Origin: Bacteroidia bacterium
GTDB taxonomy: Bacteria; Bacteroidota; Bacteroidia; J057
Direction: 5' to 3'
Assembly: GCA_041391665.1 (NCBI GenBank)
Contig: JAWKNO010000003.1
Coordinates: 310,001-374,000, forward strand
DNA: 64,000 nucleotides
The notes beneath the pieces were generated by a model. The model was given only the letters and a program-made list of their open reading frames with translations, was not told the DNA's origin and did not search any database. Shown one piece after another: positions 36,001 through 44,595 of the stretch; the first letter of the stretch is position 1; each line of letters starts with the position of its first letter. Position numbers and translations under genes: made by a program.

Positions 36001-39000
36001 AGCCAGGAGATGTCGTTACCTATACCATTTCAACCTCGGAGAAAGTGCTTTGGGCCGTTTACGAACTGGAACAGGAAGGGAAAGTCATAGATCGGCAAAT
36101 ACTGAAAATCAAAGGAAAAAGAGGGAAACAGATCGCCATTCCCATCAAAGAATCCTATCGCGGAGGCATTTTCCTTTCGGTCTCGACCATTTGCCACAAT
36201 CAATTTTTTCAGGAACAAAAAACGATCAATGTAGATTGGAGCAACAAACAGCTTACCCTCAGTTGGTCCACATTCCGCGACAAGCTTTTACCCGGGCAAA
36301 ATGAAGAATGGAGGCTGAAAATCACAGGCCCCAAAAGTGAGGCTGTCGCCGCAGAACTGGTAGCCACACTTTACGATGCTTCGCTGGACCAGTTTCGCAT
36401 CAATTCTTTTGATATGAACCTGTACAATGACAACTACAGGCAACTTTCATGGAATGGTTACAATGGATTTTCCCAAAGTTCTTCCCGTTCTTTTAAGGGG
36501 AAAACCAACGATTATTTCTATCCGGGAGCCAGAGGGTATGATCAGTTTAACTGGTTTGGCGCACTGGATTATTTCGGAGGCGGGGGAATGTTTCTCAACA
36601 GTGGGGTCGCCTATATGGCCGCGCCGCGTGCAGGCAAAGCCATGGCTATGGAGCGAACCGAAAGAGAACTGAGTGATTCCGTTGTAGCTTTTGATTCGGA
36701 TAGCGACGGAGTGGTAGATTTTCAGGATGTAGATCCAGCCTTTGCAGGCGAAGAAGTCACGGCGCCGGTATCCGTCAGATCCAACCTCAACGAAACAGCC
36801 TTTTTCTTCCCCGAATTGGAAACAGACGCGGAGGGTTCTGTTATTCTGAAGTTTACGATGCCCGAGGCGCTCACCCGCTGGAAATTTCTGGGTTTGGCCC
36901 ATACCAAAGACCTCAAAACCGGCACACTTACGGGGATTACCGTTACCCAAAAAGACCTGATGGTAACGCCCAATGTGCCCCGGTTTGTACGGGAAGGGGA
37001 TAAAATGACCCTGTCAGCAAAAGTATCGAATCTGAGCGACAATGATCTGAGTGGAATAGCCGATCTGATATTGCTCGATGCTTTCACAAGAAAGCCTGTA
37101 GGGGCTTTATTCGGACTGGATGCCACACAGGTACCCTTTGCTGTCAAAGCCAAAGGAAACACAGCCGTAAGCTGGGAAATCAGTATTCCGGAAGAGGTGC
37201 AGGCCGTAGTCGTACAGGTAACCGCACAGGCAGGCAATTTCTCCGACGGAGAAGAGCATGTGATACCTATATTAAAAAACAGACTGCTTGTTACTGAATC
37301 GATGCCACTGGCAGTGAGAGGACAGCAAACGCGTACATTTGATTTTACAAAACTCCTGAACTCGGGTTCATCCACAACGCTTCGCAATCAGCAGCTTACG
37401 CTTGAGTTTACCTCAAATCCGGCCTGGTATGCGGTGCAGGCGCTCCCCTATCTGATGGAGTTCCCGCACGAATGTACTGAGCAGATATACAGCCGCTTCT
37501 ACGCCAATGCCCTGGCCAGCCACATAGCGTCCACTTCACCCGGAGTACAAAGCGTATTTGAACAATGGCGAACCCAGGACAATGGTTCGGCGCTCCTGTC
37601 CAACCTCGAAAAAAATCAGGAGCTAAAATCCGTATTGCTCGAAGAGACCCCCTGGGTGCTGAATGCAAATTCGGAATCAGAGCGAAAAAAACGGATCGGG
37701 ATGCTGTTTGATATGAACCGGATGAGTTCAGAATTGAGTTCTGCCCGGCAGAAACTTATTGAAAGACAGTTGGATAATGGTGCGTTTACCTGGTTTCCCG
37801 GCATGCAGCCCAACCGGTATATAACCCAGCTTATTGTCACCGGGTTTGGCCATTTGCAAAAAATCGGCGTACAATCTGCTGCCGGAAACCCCGAAATAAG
37901 CCAGGTAGTTACCAAAGCATTATCTTACCTCGATGGAAAAATCAGAGAAGATTACGACTATCTCCTCAGTCACAAACTCGATAAAACCAAAGACAATCTG
38001 GGTAGTACGCAAATCCAATATTTGTATGCCCGTTCTTTTTTCCCCGATATACCACTGACTGCCGGTACAGAAGAAGCCTATAATTTCTATTATACCCAGG
38101 CGACAACTTACTGGACAGGAAAAAGCCGATATTTGCAGGGAATGCTCGCGCTGACTTTTCACCGCACGGAAAAACAAACTATAGCCCGGCAGGTTATCGC
38201 TTCTCTCAAAGAAAATGCAGTAATAAATCCTGAGCTTGGCATGTACTGGAAAGACAATATCGGCGGATACTACTGGTATCAAGCACCCGTAGAACAGCAG
38301 GCCCTGATGATAGAAGCTTTCCATGAAGTATCGGGCGACCTGAATGCCGTCGAGGAAATGAAAGTATGGTTGTTGAAAAATAAACAAACCAACGACTGGA
38401 AAACGACTCGTGCCACGGCAGATGCATGTAGCGCCTTGCTTTCCACAGGCGCGGACTGGCTGGAGCAAAACGAGATCGTAGCCGTCACCCTCGGCAATAT
38501 TGCAGTCAATCCATTCGAACGCGAAGATACCCGTGTAGAAGCCGGCACAGGCTACTTTAAAACCGCCTGGAGCAGCAGCGAAATTACCCCACAGATGGGT
38601 AAGGTAACTGTCAGCAAAAAAGCACCCGGCATCGCCTGGGGTGGATTGTACTGGCAATACTTTGAGCAGATGGATAAAATCACCTATGCCGCCACACCAC
38701 TATCACTGAAAAAAGACCTGTATAAAGTGGAAAACACAGCCTCCGGCCCAAAACTGATTGCTGTCACCGATACAGAAATTCATCCCGGCGACAAGATTCG
38801 TGTCAGAATTGAACTCCGCTCAGACCGCGACATGGAGTACGTCCACATGAAAGATCTGCGTGCTTCCGCTTTTGAACCAGTAGAAGTACTTTCATCCTAC
38901 CGCTATCAGGCGGGGCTGGGTTATTATCAAAGCACGAAGGACGTAGCCACGCACTTTTTCTTTGATTATCTGCCCAAAGGAACGCACGTGTTTGAGTACG

Positions 39001-39113
39001 ACCTGTTTGCAACCCAGAAGGGCGATTTCTCCAATGGAGTTGCAACCATTCAGTGTATGTATGCACCGGAGTTTACCAGTCATTCTCCAGGAATCAGGGT
39101 TTCGGTGAAATAG
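33081..39113 (+). CDS. Alpha-2-macroglobulin family protein with thioester motif
   Basis: The start at ATG 33081 gives 2010 aa and a signal peptide (MRTLRLLFLAFFLQTTL); a longer frame begins at 33036. The order is an N-terminal helical region (1-330), macroglobulin MG domains (about 370-1100; ITDRKIYRPGQTVFFKA-like MG2 opening near 600), the alpha-2-macroglobulin bait/MG7-type region with TEPLTRWKFLGLA-like text near 1270, and a thioester domain with ECTEQ (CTEQ at 1465-1468) in the alpha/alpha barrel. An unusual insert near residue 1205 reads DSDSDGVVDFQD, like a thrombospondin-type calcium loop. Bacterial A2Ms trap proteases in the periplasm or on the surface; usually a pbpC neighbour exists, but none is here. 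Confidence 0.9.
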   Translation: MRTLRLLFLAFFLQTTLATMATPPDNYDPLWKTVDSLESKGLTRSAIEKVDIIYQKALAEDNAVQQIKAVSHKIKFQSRIEEKADSMSISLVSELVQQAQFPKKQILQSMLADLYLHYFQQNRYMIYDRTATEIRPEDFQTWDATHFHNQIAELYFASIEPENLLKRERIAAYDPILIKAKESAIYRPTLYDLLAHRALDYFISTESGITEHTEKFVLTDKEVFVPAESFTQLTFNTPDIHSRILHAASIFQRLLRFHPISEPDAFADIEIKRLDFLKSHAVGDQTDTLYLKSLEQLADRLKNQPASAEVNYKIAATYNGRASNYKPLVSDQYRWDRKTAWQICKTVAEKYPDTRGAQACKALIYTIEQQSLSMKAEDVNLPSKPFRTLLSHKNLNQVYYRIVRNSNVNENYSYREKQILEMLVRETPVEQGLFSLTQSGDYQNHEVEIPMPALPSGNYTILACSSQNYDLEEDLFSFTDITVSGISWFYRNKNSGETEVFISDRETGKPMKGVMVQRYNRDYSGNPPAKDGMPVYTDKSGYATIPYKPQSGYFVLDFRYKDDTYQTDRIYAYASGERTAIPVTRVFFFTDRKIYRPGQTVFFKAIVLLEDDKNHEVRANFPVTVNFFDVNDQKIASQQLTTNEYGTVSGSFVAPTTGLLGQMSLQAEGDYSYFSVEEYKRPKFEVSFEPVTEDYSLGGNATITGKAVAYAGANLTDASVSYRVVRKVRFPYWFGYFWRFPMPNSPEREIANGVTTTDDNGQFVIDFKLIPDETVKKSQLPVFDYAIYADVVDITGETHSANTSIRAGYIGMEADISIPEKVLKAGEVTFPVSTKNLSGNFVPATGKVVIIPLTTPEQVRRNRRWNQPDQQMLPEEEYRKSFPYDVYADEDDFRNWKENAPIAEISFNTAENTNISINQLSTAQPGKYKAVLTSADASGQEIKVIRFFTLAESGAAKPVVPVVLETSLSKLYAEPGDVVTYTISTSEKVLWAVYELEQEGKVIDRQILKIKGKRGKQIAIPIKESYRGGIFLSVSTICHNQFFQEQKTINVDWSNKQLTLSWSTFRDKLLPGQNEEWRLKITGPKSEAVAAELVATLYDASLDQFRINSFDMNLYNDNYRQLSWNGYNGFSQSSSRSFKGKTNDYFYPGARGYDQFNWFGALDYFGGGGMFLNSGVAYMAAPRAGKAMAMERTERELSDSVVAFDSDSDGVVDFQDVDPAFAGEEVTAPVSVRSNLNETAFFFPELETDAEGSVILKFTMPEALTRWKFLGLAHTKDLKTGTLTGITVTQKDLMVTPNVPRFVREGDKMTLSAKVSNLSDNDLSGIADLILLDAFTRKPVGALFGLDATQVPFAVKAKGNTAVSWEISIPEEVQAVVVQVTAQAGNFSDGEEHVIPILKNRLLVTESMPLAVRGQQTRTFDFTKLLNSGSSTTLRNQQLTLEFTSNPAWYAVQALPYLMEFPHECTEQIYSRFYANALASHIASTSPGVQSVFEQWRTQDNGSALLSNLEKNQELKSVLLEETPWVLNANSESERKKRIGMLFDMNRMSSELSSARQKLIERQLDNGAFTWFPGMQPNRYITQLIVTGFGHLQKIGVQSAAGNPEISQVVTKALSYLDGKIREDYDYLLSHKLDKTKDNLGSTQIQYLYARSFFPDIPLTAGTEEAYNFYYTQATTYWTGKSRYLQGMLALTFHRTEKQTIARQVIASLKENAVINPELGMYWKDNIGGYYWYQAPVEQQALMIEAFHEVSGDLNAVEEMKVWLLKNKQTNDWKTTRATADACSALLSTGADWLEQNEIVAVTLGNIAVNPFEREDTRVEAGTGYFKTAWSSSEITPQMGKVTVSKKAPGIAWGGLYWQYFEQMDKITYAATPLSLKKDLYKVENTASGPKLIAVTDTEIHPGDKIRVRIELRSDRDMEYVHMKDLRASAFEPVEVLSSYRYQAGLGYYQSTKDVATHFFFDYLPKGTHVFEYDLFATQKGDFSNGVATIQCMYAPEFTSHSPGIRVSVK

Positions 39114-39575
39114 TCATCGAACCCCCCATTCCCATAAACCAAACTGAATTTTCTTATCTACAGGATGGCCGGATTGTTTCAGACATAACATGATCTGGCC
39201 CCTGTGATGAGACTCGTGAGAGATCAGATAACCCAAAAAGGCAGAGGTATGGGGTTTAAACCCCTTGATCCGGTTTGATTCCAAACCGGCAGCCAGCAGT
39301 TGTTCGATAGCAACGCTGCTGGCTGTCAGTGCCGATGAAAGCGACTGTTTGGTTATTCCAGGGCCTTTTTCCAGTTTGTCGAGACCTTCCAAAAGATTAG
39401 GTGCAGCCGCTTTGAGCCACATGAGGCGCACGTTGTGAATGTGGGCAAATTGCTCACCGACATTTCTGCCTTTGGAAGCAGAGACGTCGGCGAGGTATTC
39501 TTCCTGTATCGCATCTAAGAGGTAGAGATTGATGCGGTTGTGGATTTGCCAGGTTTCGAGGAGATGATTTTCCAT
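39114..39575 (-). CDS. DinB/YfiT-like metal-binding protein
   Basis: This 153-aa four-helix-bundle protein has the DinB-type metal ligands: His in EQFAHIHNVRLMWL and the His cluster in LISHESHHRGQIMLCLK. DinB-like proteins (DUF664/YfiT) bind Ni or Zn and include thiol transferases; a precise role cannot be given. Its stop lies directly next to the stop of the convergent macroglobulin gene (39113/39114). Confidence 0.88.
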   Translation of the reverse strand: MENHLLETWQIHNRINLYLLDAIQEEYLADVSASKGRNVGEQFAHIHNVRLMWLKAAAPNLLEGLDKLEKGPGITKQSLSSALTASSVAIEQLLAAGLESNRIKGFKPHTSAFLGYLISHESHHRGQIMLCLKQSGHPVDKKIQFGLWEWGVR

Positions 39576-39765
39576 TGTGAGGCTGATTGTTTACACCAGA
39601 AACGTCCATTAATTTACTTCATTCCCGTGCAAAAATGGAAACCTGCCCGATTCTATTTAAACAAAAATTCTTCCAGCGGAATTACGGGGCTGGAGAAGTC
39701 ATTGGCTAGTATTGCATCCATAAAATACATACGATTGCATGTTTCCTCAGCTTGGCTTTTCTGAA

Positions 39766-40863
39766 TCAATAATCTCTTCTTGAATACAAATCCTTTGATC
39801 TAATACTAATCGTATTAGCACGAAACCAATCTGCAAATTCCGCAAACTTTTCCGAATTTTTCATGTACCACGCTTCGAATTGTTCTGGATTCCCTTCGGC
39901 TAAAAGCCAATATGAATATGCTTCAAATAACCCGTTTTCTTTCAGTCCGTTTTGATAAGAGAGAAGCTTATTTTCATAGTGTTTATCCATTTTTTTTTCA
40001 TCAAACCAATATTTCAGAAAATTTGCTCTTGCCTCTGCAATTGTTGCTATATCAATCCTGCTAAGAAAATTAATTGCAGACAAAACGAATATGGATGCAA
40101 ATGTACCTTCAAAAGGGAGTATCCCTTTTTTAATTTTTTTCAAATCATCCTTATTTTCAGCATTGATCACAAAACCTTTTTCAGTAAGCTTAAATTCTCC
40201 ACTGGTAGAGGACTCCCCTACATAACTTTTCTGGTATGTATTATACAAGAGCTTACTTATTTCTTTCGTACGGCTTGTTCCTGGTTCCAGATTGATAAAA
40301 ATCTCACCGTAAAACAAGGCCCAAATCTTTTCGTTTGTAAACGAAAATGATTTTGATAACCAATAGTAATTTGAGGGATAATTGGGATCCACCTTAATAC
40401 CCTTTTCCCAATAGGCTATTGCTTCATTGTAGTTCTCACGAGCGTATTCAATATTACCTGATTCTAAGTAGAAATTACCAGCTTCAGGAAACTTATTCAT
40501 TCCCTGAGCATAGATTTCCAAGGCTTTATCGGGTTCACCAGCTAAATCATAGGAATTACCCAGCAATTGAAATGAATGGAATGTCACGTCCCGATGATTT
40601 GTGATAGAATGAAGGATTTCTATTGCCTTTGCATAATCCTTTTTTTGATAATATGCATAGGCTGTTTCATAAGGATAATCAATTCTTTCAGGATCAAGTT
40701 TTTGCGCTTTTGTCAACAAATCAATTGATTCATCCAGTTGTCCATTATCCATTAATTTAATTGCTGTTCTACACAACTCAAGTGCTTGTTCTTTTTCAGT
40801 GCTTTGTCCAATACCAGCCAATTTAAGCAATAGAAAAAAAGTCAATACAGATAATGTTTTCAT
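39766..40863 (-). CDS. Secreted TPR protein, unknown function
   Basis: This 365-aa protein has a signal peptide (1-19) and TPRs over residues 25-200 (AIKLMDNGQLDESIDLLTKA, AYAYYQKKDYAKAIEILHSI, GNSYDLAGEPDKALEIYAQG, GNIEYARENYNEAIAYWEKG). The C-terminal 160 residues are helical and unlike anything I recognise (FEGTFASIFVLSAINFLSRI). The sequence is more AT-rich than its neighbours. It is unrelated in its C-terminal part to the TPR pair at 30.6-32.9 kb. Confidence 0.75.
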   Translation of the reverse strand: MKTLSVLTFFLLLKLAGIGQSTEKEQALELCRTAIKLMDNGQLDESIDLLTKAQKLDPERIDYPYETAYAYYQKKDYAKAIEILHSITNHRDVTFHSFQLLGNSYDLAGEPDKALEIYAQGMNKFPEAGNFYLESGNIEYARENYNEAIAYWEKGIKVDPNYPSNYYWLSKSFSFTNEKIWALFYGEIFINLEPGTSRTKEISKLLYNTYQKSYVGESSTSGEFKLTEKGFVINAENKDDLKKIKKGILPFEGTFASIFVLSAINFLSRIDIATIAEARANFLKYWFDEKKMDKHYENKLLSYQNGLKENGLFEAYSYWLLAEGNPEQFEAWYMKNSEKFAEFADWFRANTISIRSKDLYSRRDY

Positions 40864-40927
40864 TTTACAAATATTAAAATTGTTTCAATTTGTCGAAAAT
40901 GAAGTATTGTGTGGCTGTTAAAGAAAA

Positions 40928-40961
40928 TCTTTCAACTCTGAATTACCAAAGTTGAAAGATA
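40928..40961 (-). terminator. Hairpin terminator after the lytic transglycosylase gene
   Basis: A perfect 11-bp stem (ATCTTTCAACT 40928-40938 with its complement 40951-40961) and a 12-base loop. On the minus strand it follows the stop at 40992 and is trailed by TTTTCTTT; on the plus strand it is followed by a T-run, so it may stop transcription both ways. Confidence 0.75.
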
Positions 40962-40991
40962 TTTTTTTTAGTTTTTTCACATCGCTTTCGC

Positions 40992-42620
40992 CTACCGCAC
41001 CCTGATCTTCTGTCCTGCTTTCAGGTTTTTTGCGTTGACTCCCTGGTTTAGAGAGAGAATCGTTTCAACATTTACGCCATCGTATTGGTTGGCAATTCCC
41101 CACAGGGTTTCGCCGGAGCGTACGGTGTGAGTAACGATCTTTGTACTGGCAATAGATGTTGACGGAGCAGCTACTGGTCCTGCAAGCGAAGGGGTAATTT
41201 GCCTTGCACCTGCCTGCTGAGCGACTGATTTACTTGTATAAATTTTCAGTTTTTGGCCGGCTTTGATGCGATAGCGGCGAAGGTCATTCCAGTCAGCAAT
41301 CTGGCTGGGGGAGACATTGTATTTTTCGGCAATCGCACCTACTACATCGCCGGAGCGAACCGTATAGTAAACAACTGAAGTACCTTTAGGGATATAGGCT
41401 TCAGAGCTGCGGGAAGGAGCACTGCCAGTAGAAGAAGACGAGGCATAGGTAAGATTTACCGGTGCGAAATTTTCTCTACGTTTGCCATACTGGCTGGCGA
41501 TCTGCCTTTCATTTGCGGCAAAAGAAACCGCTGTCTGTGCCGGCACTTTCAAAATATAGGGTTGAGATGAATAAGGAATCCGGTCAACCTTTAGCTCAGG
41601 GTTTAAATTTTTGAGCACATCATAGTCGGTACGGGTAATTTCTGCGATTTCCTGAAGTGTAATATCCAGACGGGTAATATGAATGGTATCCTGGCCCAGG
41701 TCAAAATCGACATAAATCGGGTAAATATTATGTTCAGAAGCAAATTCAAAAGAATAAGTAGCAGCTACAAACGCCGGTACATAGCCCCGCGTCTCCCGGG
41801 GCAGATATTCCATAATTTCCCAGAAATTTTGTTTGCCACCACTTCGGGCAATGGCTTTGCGCACATTTCCACTTCCGCAATTGTACGAAGCAATTGCCAG
41901 CAGCCAGTCGCCAAATTCATTGTAGGCATTTTTCAGATATTGTGTGGCAGCTGTAGTAGACTTCAACGGATCGCAACGCTCGTCCACATAAGAATTTACT
42001 TCCAGGTTATACATTTTGGCTGTACCCAGCATAAACTGCCAAAGTCCCGTAGCACCTACCCGCGAGCGGGCATGAGGATTAAGAGCGCTTTCCACAACCG
42101 ACAGATATTTCAATTCCAGTGGTAAACCTTCACGGTCGAGTTGTTCTTCAAACATGGGGAAATACACTTTGGCCAGGCCCATCATTCTCGCTGTCTGATC
42201 TCTTTTTTTCACAGTATAAACGTCAATATACCGTTGGACATAGGCATTGTAGTCCAGCGGAATAATCGTCGGCAATTCATACATCCGGCTACGGATCGCA
42301 CTGGCAGAATAGGCGGGGACCTCCGCAGCGCGGAACCCCTGAGTATTTAGCAGGAGGGTATCGTAAGTGCTGGTGGTTGGTCTGGAAAATGAATAATCAC
42401 GCTTCAGGTCGTCAATTTGCTCTGTAACAGGGTCTTCACCAGAAAGTTCCAGAAAACTAGAACCTTTGGTAGGCGTATCTGTTTCGACAGATTCGGACAC
42501 TCCCGCATCTCTTTTTACGGGTTGATCATCAGGAAGGAGTTTGGACCTGTTGGGGCTAACCTGTGAAAATAAGGAGAGAGAAAAAGTAACCAGTGTTAAC
42601 AGAATTACAGATGACTTCAT
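40992..42620 (-). CDS. MltD-like lytic transglycosylase with LysM domains
   Basis: The start at 42620 gives 542 aa with a signal peptide (MKSSVILLTLVTFSLSLFS); the upstream extension is spurious. The SLT domain has the catalytic Glu near residue 176 (VVESALNPHARSRVGATGLWQF) and ASYNCGSGNVRKAI. Three LysM-like units follow: a degenerate one (about 320-365) and two good ones (TVRSGDVVGAIAEKYNVSPS and TVRSGETLWGIANQYDGVN) that bind peptidoglycan. Role: cleavage of the glycan strand with formation of 1,6-anhydro-MurNAc, in the periplasm. A Ser-rich linker (about 390-410) separates SLT and LysM parts. Confidence 0.93.
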   Translation of the reverse strand: MKSSVILLTLVTFSLSLFSQVSPNRSKLLPDDQPVKRDAGVSESVETDTPTKGSSFLELSGEDPVTEQIDDLKRDYSFSRPTTSTYDTLLLNTQGFRAAEVPAYSASAIRSRMYELPTIIPLDYNAYVQRYIDVYTVKKRDQTARMMGLAKVYFPMFEEQLDREGLPLELKYLSVVESALNPHARSRVGATGLWQFMLGTAKMYNLEVNSYVDERCDPLKSTTAATQYLKNAYNEFGDWLLAIASYNCGSGNVRKAIARSGGKQNFWEIMEYLPRETRGYVPAFVAATYSFEFASEHNIYPIYVDFDLGQDTIHITRLDITLQEIAEITRTDYDVLKNLNPELKVDRIPYSSQPYILKVPAQTAVSFAANERQIASQYGKRRENFAPVNLTYASSSSTGSAPSRSSEAYIPKGTSVVYYTVRSGDVVGAIAEKYNVSPSQIADWNDLRRYRIKAGQKLKIYTSKSVAQQAGARQITPSLAGPVAAPSTSIASTKIVTHTVRSGETLWGIANQYDGVNVETILSLNQGVNAKNLKAGQKIRVR

Positions 42621-42738
42621 GTTGTTGGGTTCTATTAAATATAAAGCGCAATAAGCCGGACCGTAAAATATCAAAAAGTGATAATTTTTCCTCTAAAATA
42701 GTTATTGAAATGGAAAGAAAATACAATCCATTCATTCA

Positions 42739-44166
42739 TCAGCCATAAATTTGGGAAGCAAAGCTCAGCAAACCTGCTTCATCAAACTTTTTGCCCATGA
42801 GTTGAACACCAAAAGGAAGGCCGCTACTATGCGTACCCGCAGGTACAGATACAGCAGGCACACCAGCCAGATTGGCGTGTACGGTATAAATATCGCTCAA
42901 ATACATTTCTACAGGGTCAGATATTTTTTCGCCCAGCTTAAATGCAGGGGTAGGCGCTGTAGGAAGTAAAATATAATCGCAGGATTCAAACAGTTGTTCG
43001 GTTTTGTCGCGGATCAGCCTTCTGACCTTCATGGCTTTGGTGTAATACGCGTCATAATAACCGGAGGAAAGCACAAAAGCGCCCAGCATAATCCGTTTTC
43101 TGACTTCGGGTCCAAATCCTTCTGTACGGCTTTTGACATACAACTCTTCTAGGTCAGCGCTATGAGCGGAGCGGTAGCCATAATGAACCCCATCAAAGCG
43201 GGCGAGGTTGGACGACGCTTCAGCTGTGGTCAGTACGTAATAACAAGGCACAACGTATTCCAGCAAGGGAAAGTCGAGTGCTTTAACTACATGCCCCTTT
43301 GCTTTTAGCTCTTCAAGCATCTGCATCACCCGCTGGCGGATTTCGGGGTCCATGCCCTCACTCTCGACAGCTTCGCGGATATAGCCAATGGTTGCACGCT
43401 GGATTTTATTTTCAGGGAGAACGGCTTCCGTATATGCAGGAACGGGTTCAGAAGAAGAGGTATTATCATATTCATCCTTACCGGCCATCACTTCGAGTAT
43501 TCTTGCAGCGTCTTCCACCGAACGGGTAACTGGTCCGATCTGGTCAAAGGAAGAAGCATAGGCGATCAACCCCCAGCGGCTTACCCGCCCGTAGGTAGGT
43601 TTTAACCCTACGACCCCGCAAAAAGAAGCAGGTTGCCTGACAGAGCCACCGGTATCAGAGCCAAGCGCAGCATGGCAGAGATTGGCACGGACGGAAGCGG
43701 CAGAAGCACCCGAAGAACCACCCGTCACCCGGGAAGGATCAATAGGATTATGGGCCGGACCGTAGATACTCGTCTCGGTAGAGGAACCCATTGCAAATTC
43801 ATCGCAGTTTTGCCGGCCAATAACAATGGCATCTTCGGCAAGCAGGCGACTGATCGCTGTAGCGGTAAATTGAGACTCAAAATCTTTCAACACACCAGAA
43901 CCCGCCGTAAGCGTATGCCCTTTATAGCAGAGCACATCTTTGATCCCAATAACCAGGCCGGCCAGTTTCCCGGCTGTACCTGCAGCAATTTTACGGTCGA
44001 TTTCTGCGGCTTTTTCGCGGGCCTCCTGCGCGTAAACCTCTACAAAAAGATTGAGATCACGGGAGGACTCAATCCGGGCTAAATACAAATCTACCAGATC
44101 ACTGCACCGCAATAATCCGGTAGATAAGTCCTGCTGAATTTCAGCAAGCTTCTGATAATCTTTCAT
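42739..44166 (-). CDS. gatA: Asp-tRNA(Asn)/Glu-tRNA(Gln) amidotransferase subunit A
   Basis: This 475-aa amidase-signature enzyme has the Ser-cisSer-Lys triad: Lys76 (GIKDVLC), Ser151 or Ser152 (TGGSSGASAA) and Ser175 (GSDTGGSVRQPASFCG). The GatA-specific GVVGLKPTYGRVSRWG is present, as are the typical N-terminal helix and the length expected for GatA. It releases ammonia from glutamine for transamidation of mischarged tRNA. gatB and gatC are not in the neighbourhood, which is common. The tatA gene sits directly upstream with 1 bp between them. Confidence 0.95.
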   Translation of the reverse strand: MKDYQKLAEIQQDLSTGLLRCSDLVDLYLARIESSRDLNLFVEVYAQEAREKAAEIDRKIAAGTAGKLAGLVIGIKDVLCYKGHTLTAGSGVLKDFESQFTATAISRLLAEDAIVIGRQNCDEFAMGSSTETSIYGPAHNPIDPSRVTGGSSGASAASVRANLCHAALGSDTGGSVRQPASFCGVVGLKPTYGRVSRWGLIAYASSFDQIGPVTRSVEDAARILEVMAGKDEYDNTSSSEPVPAYTEAVLPENKIQRATIGYIREAVESEGMDPEIRQRVMQMLEELKAKGHVVKALDFPLLEYVVPCYYVLTTAEASSNLARFDGVHYGYRSAHSADLEELYVKSRTEGFGPEVRKRIMLGAFVLSSGYYDAYYTKAMKVRRLIRDKTEQLFESCDYILLPTAPTPAFKLGEKISDPVEMYLSDIYTVHANLAGVPAVSVPAGTHSSGLPFGVQLMGKKFDEAGLLSFASQIYG

Positions 44167-44167
44167 A

Positions 44168-44377
44168 TCACTGGTTCAGATGCTTCGGATCGTCGGAGGC
44201 CGAAACTTCTGATTCGATTTCTCTCTTGATTTCGCGGGAAGCGTCTTTAAATTCGCGAATACCTTTTCCCAACCCCCGCGCAAGTTCAGGAATTTTTTTC
44301 GCACCAAACAGCAGCAATACGGCCAGCAATATCAGAACCCATTCGCTGCCACCTGGAATAATACCTAACATAATCAT
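44168..44377 (-). CDS. tatA: Twin-arginine translocase subunit TatA/E
   Basis: This 69-aa protein has a short N-terminal membrane helix (about 10-22, WVLILLAVLLLFG) preceded by GGSE, the classic FGAKKIPELARGLGKGIREF amphipathic helix, and a charged tail. It forms the Tat pore for folded proteins. Probable substrates in this window are the two DUF1501 proteins and the sugar-isomerase-like protein. A -7-like CAAAGTTA lies at 44402-44409 (minus strand), but no -33 element at the right distance. Confidence 0.93.
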   Translation of the reverse strand: MIMLGIIPGGSEWVLILLAVLLLFGAKKIPELARGLGKGIREFKDASREIKREIESEVSASDDPKHLNQ

Positions 44378-44595
44378 AGCTCAATTCTTTTTGGTGTGGC
44401 TCAAAGTTACAACTAATTGCAAAGAAAACAGCTATCCTTTATGTAATTTATTCTCTATTGCAATCCTATACAAAGATAACAGAATTCCTGAGTAGTGAAA
44501 GACAATTTTGATTTTCTACTTCCCGGGAGTGCTGCATGAACTTGCAATCCCCTCATTTAAAAGGTATTATTGTATAGCGGTCAAACCCTCTATTT

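Noticed and set aside
37920..38657. 245-codon open frame on the minus strand
   Set aside because: Antisense to the thioester-barrel part of the macroglobulin gene, which is clearly the coding strand.
39540..39764. 74-codon open frame between DinB and TPR genes
   Set aside because: Overlaps the DinB start on the other strand, no recognisable features and no conserved start context.
44402..44409. Promoter for tatA
   Set aside because: The -7 element matches on the minus strand, but the only CAAA upstream is at 10-bp spacing, so it was not listed as a feature.
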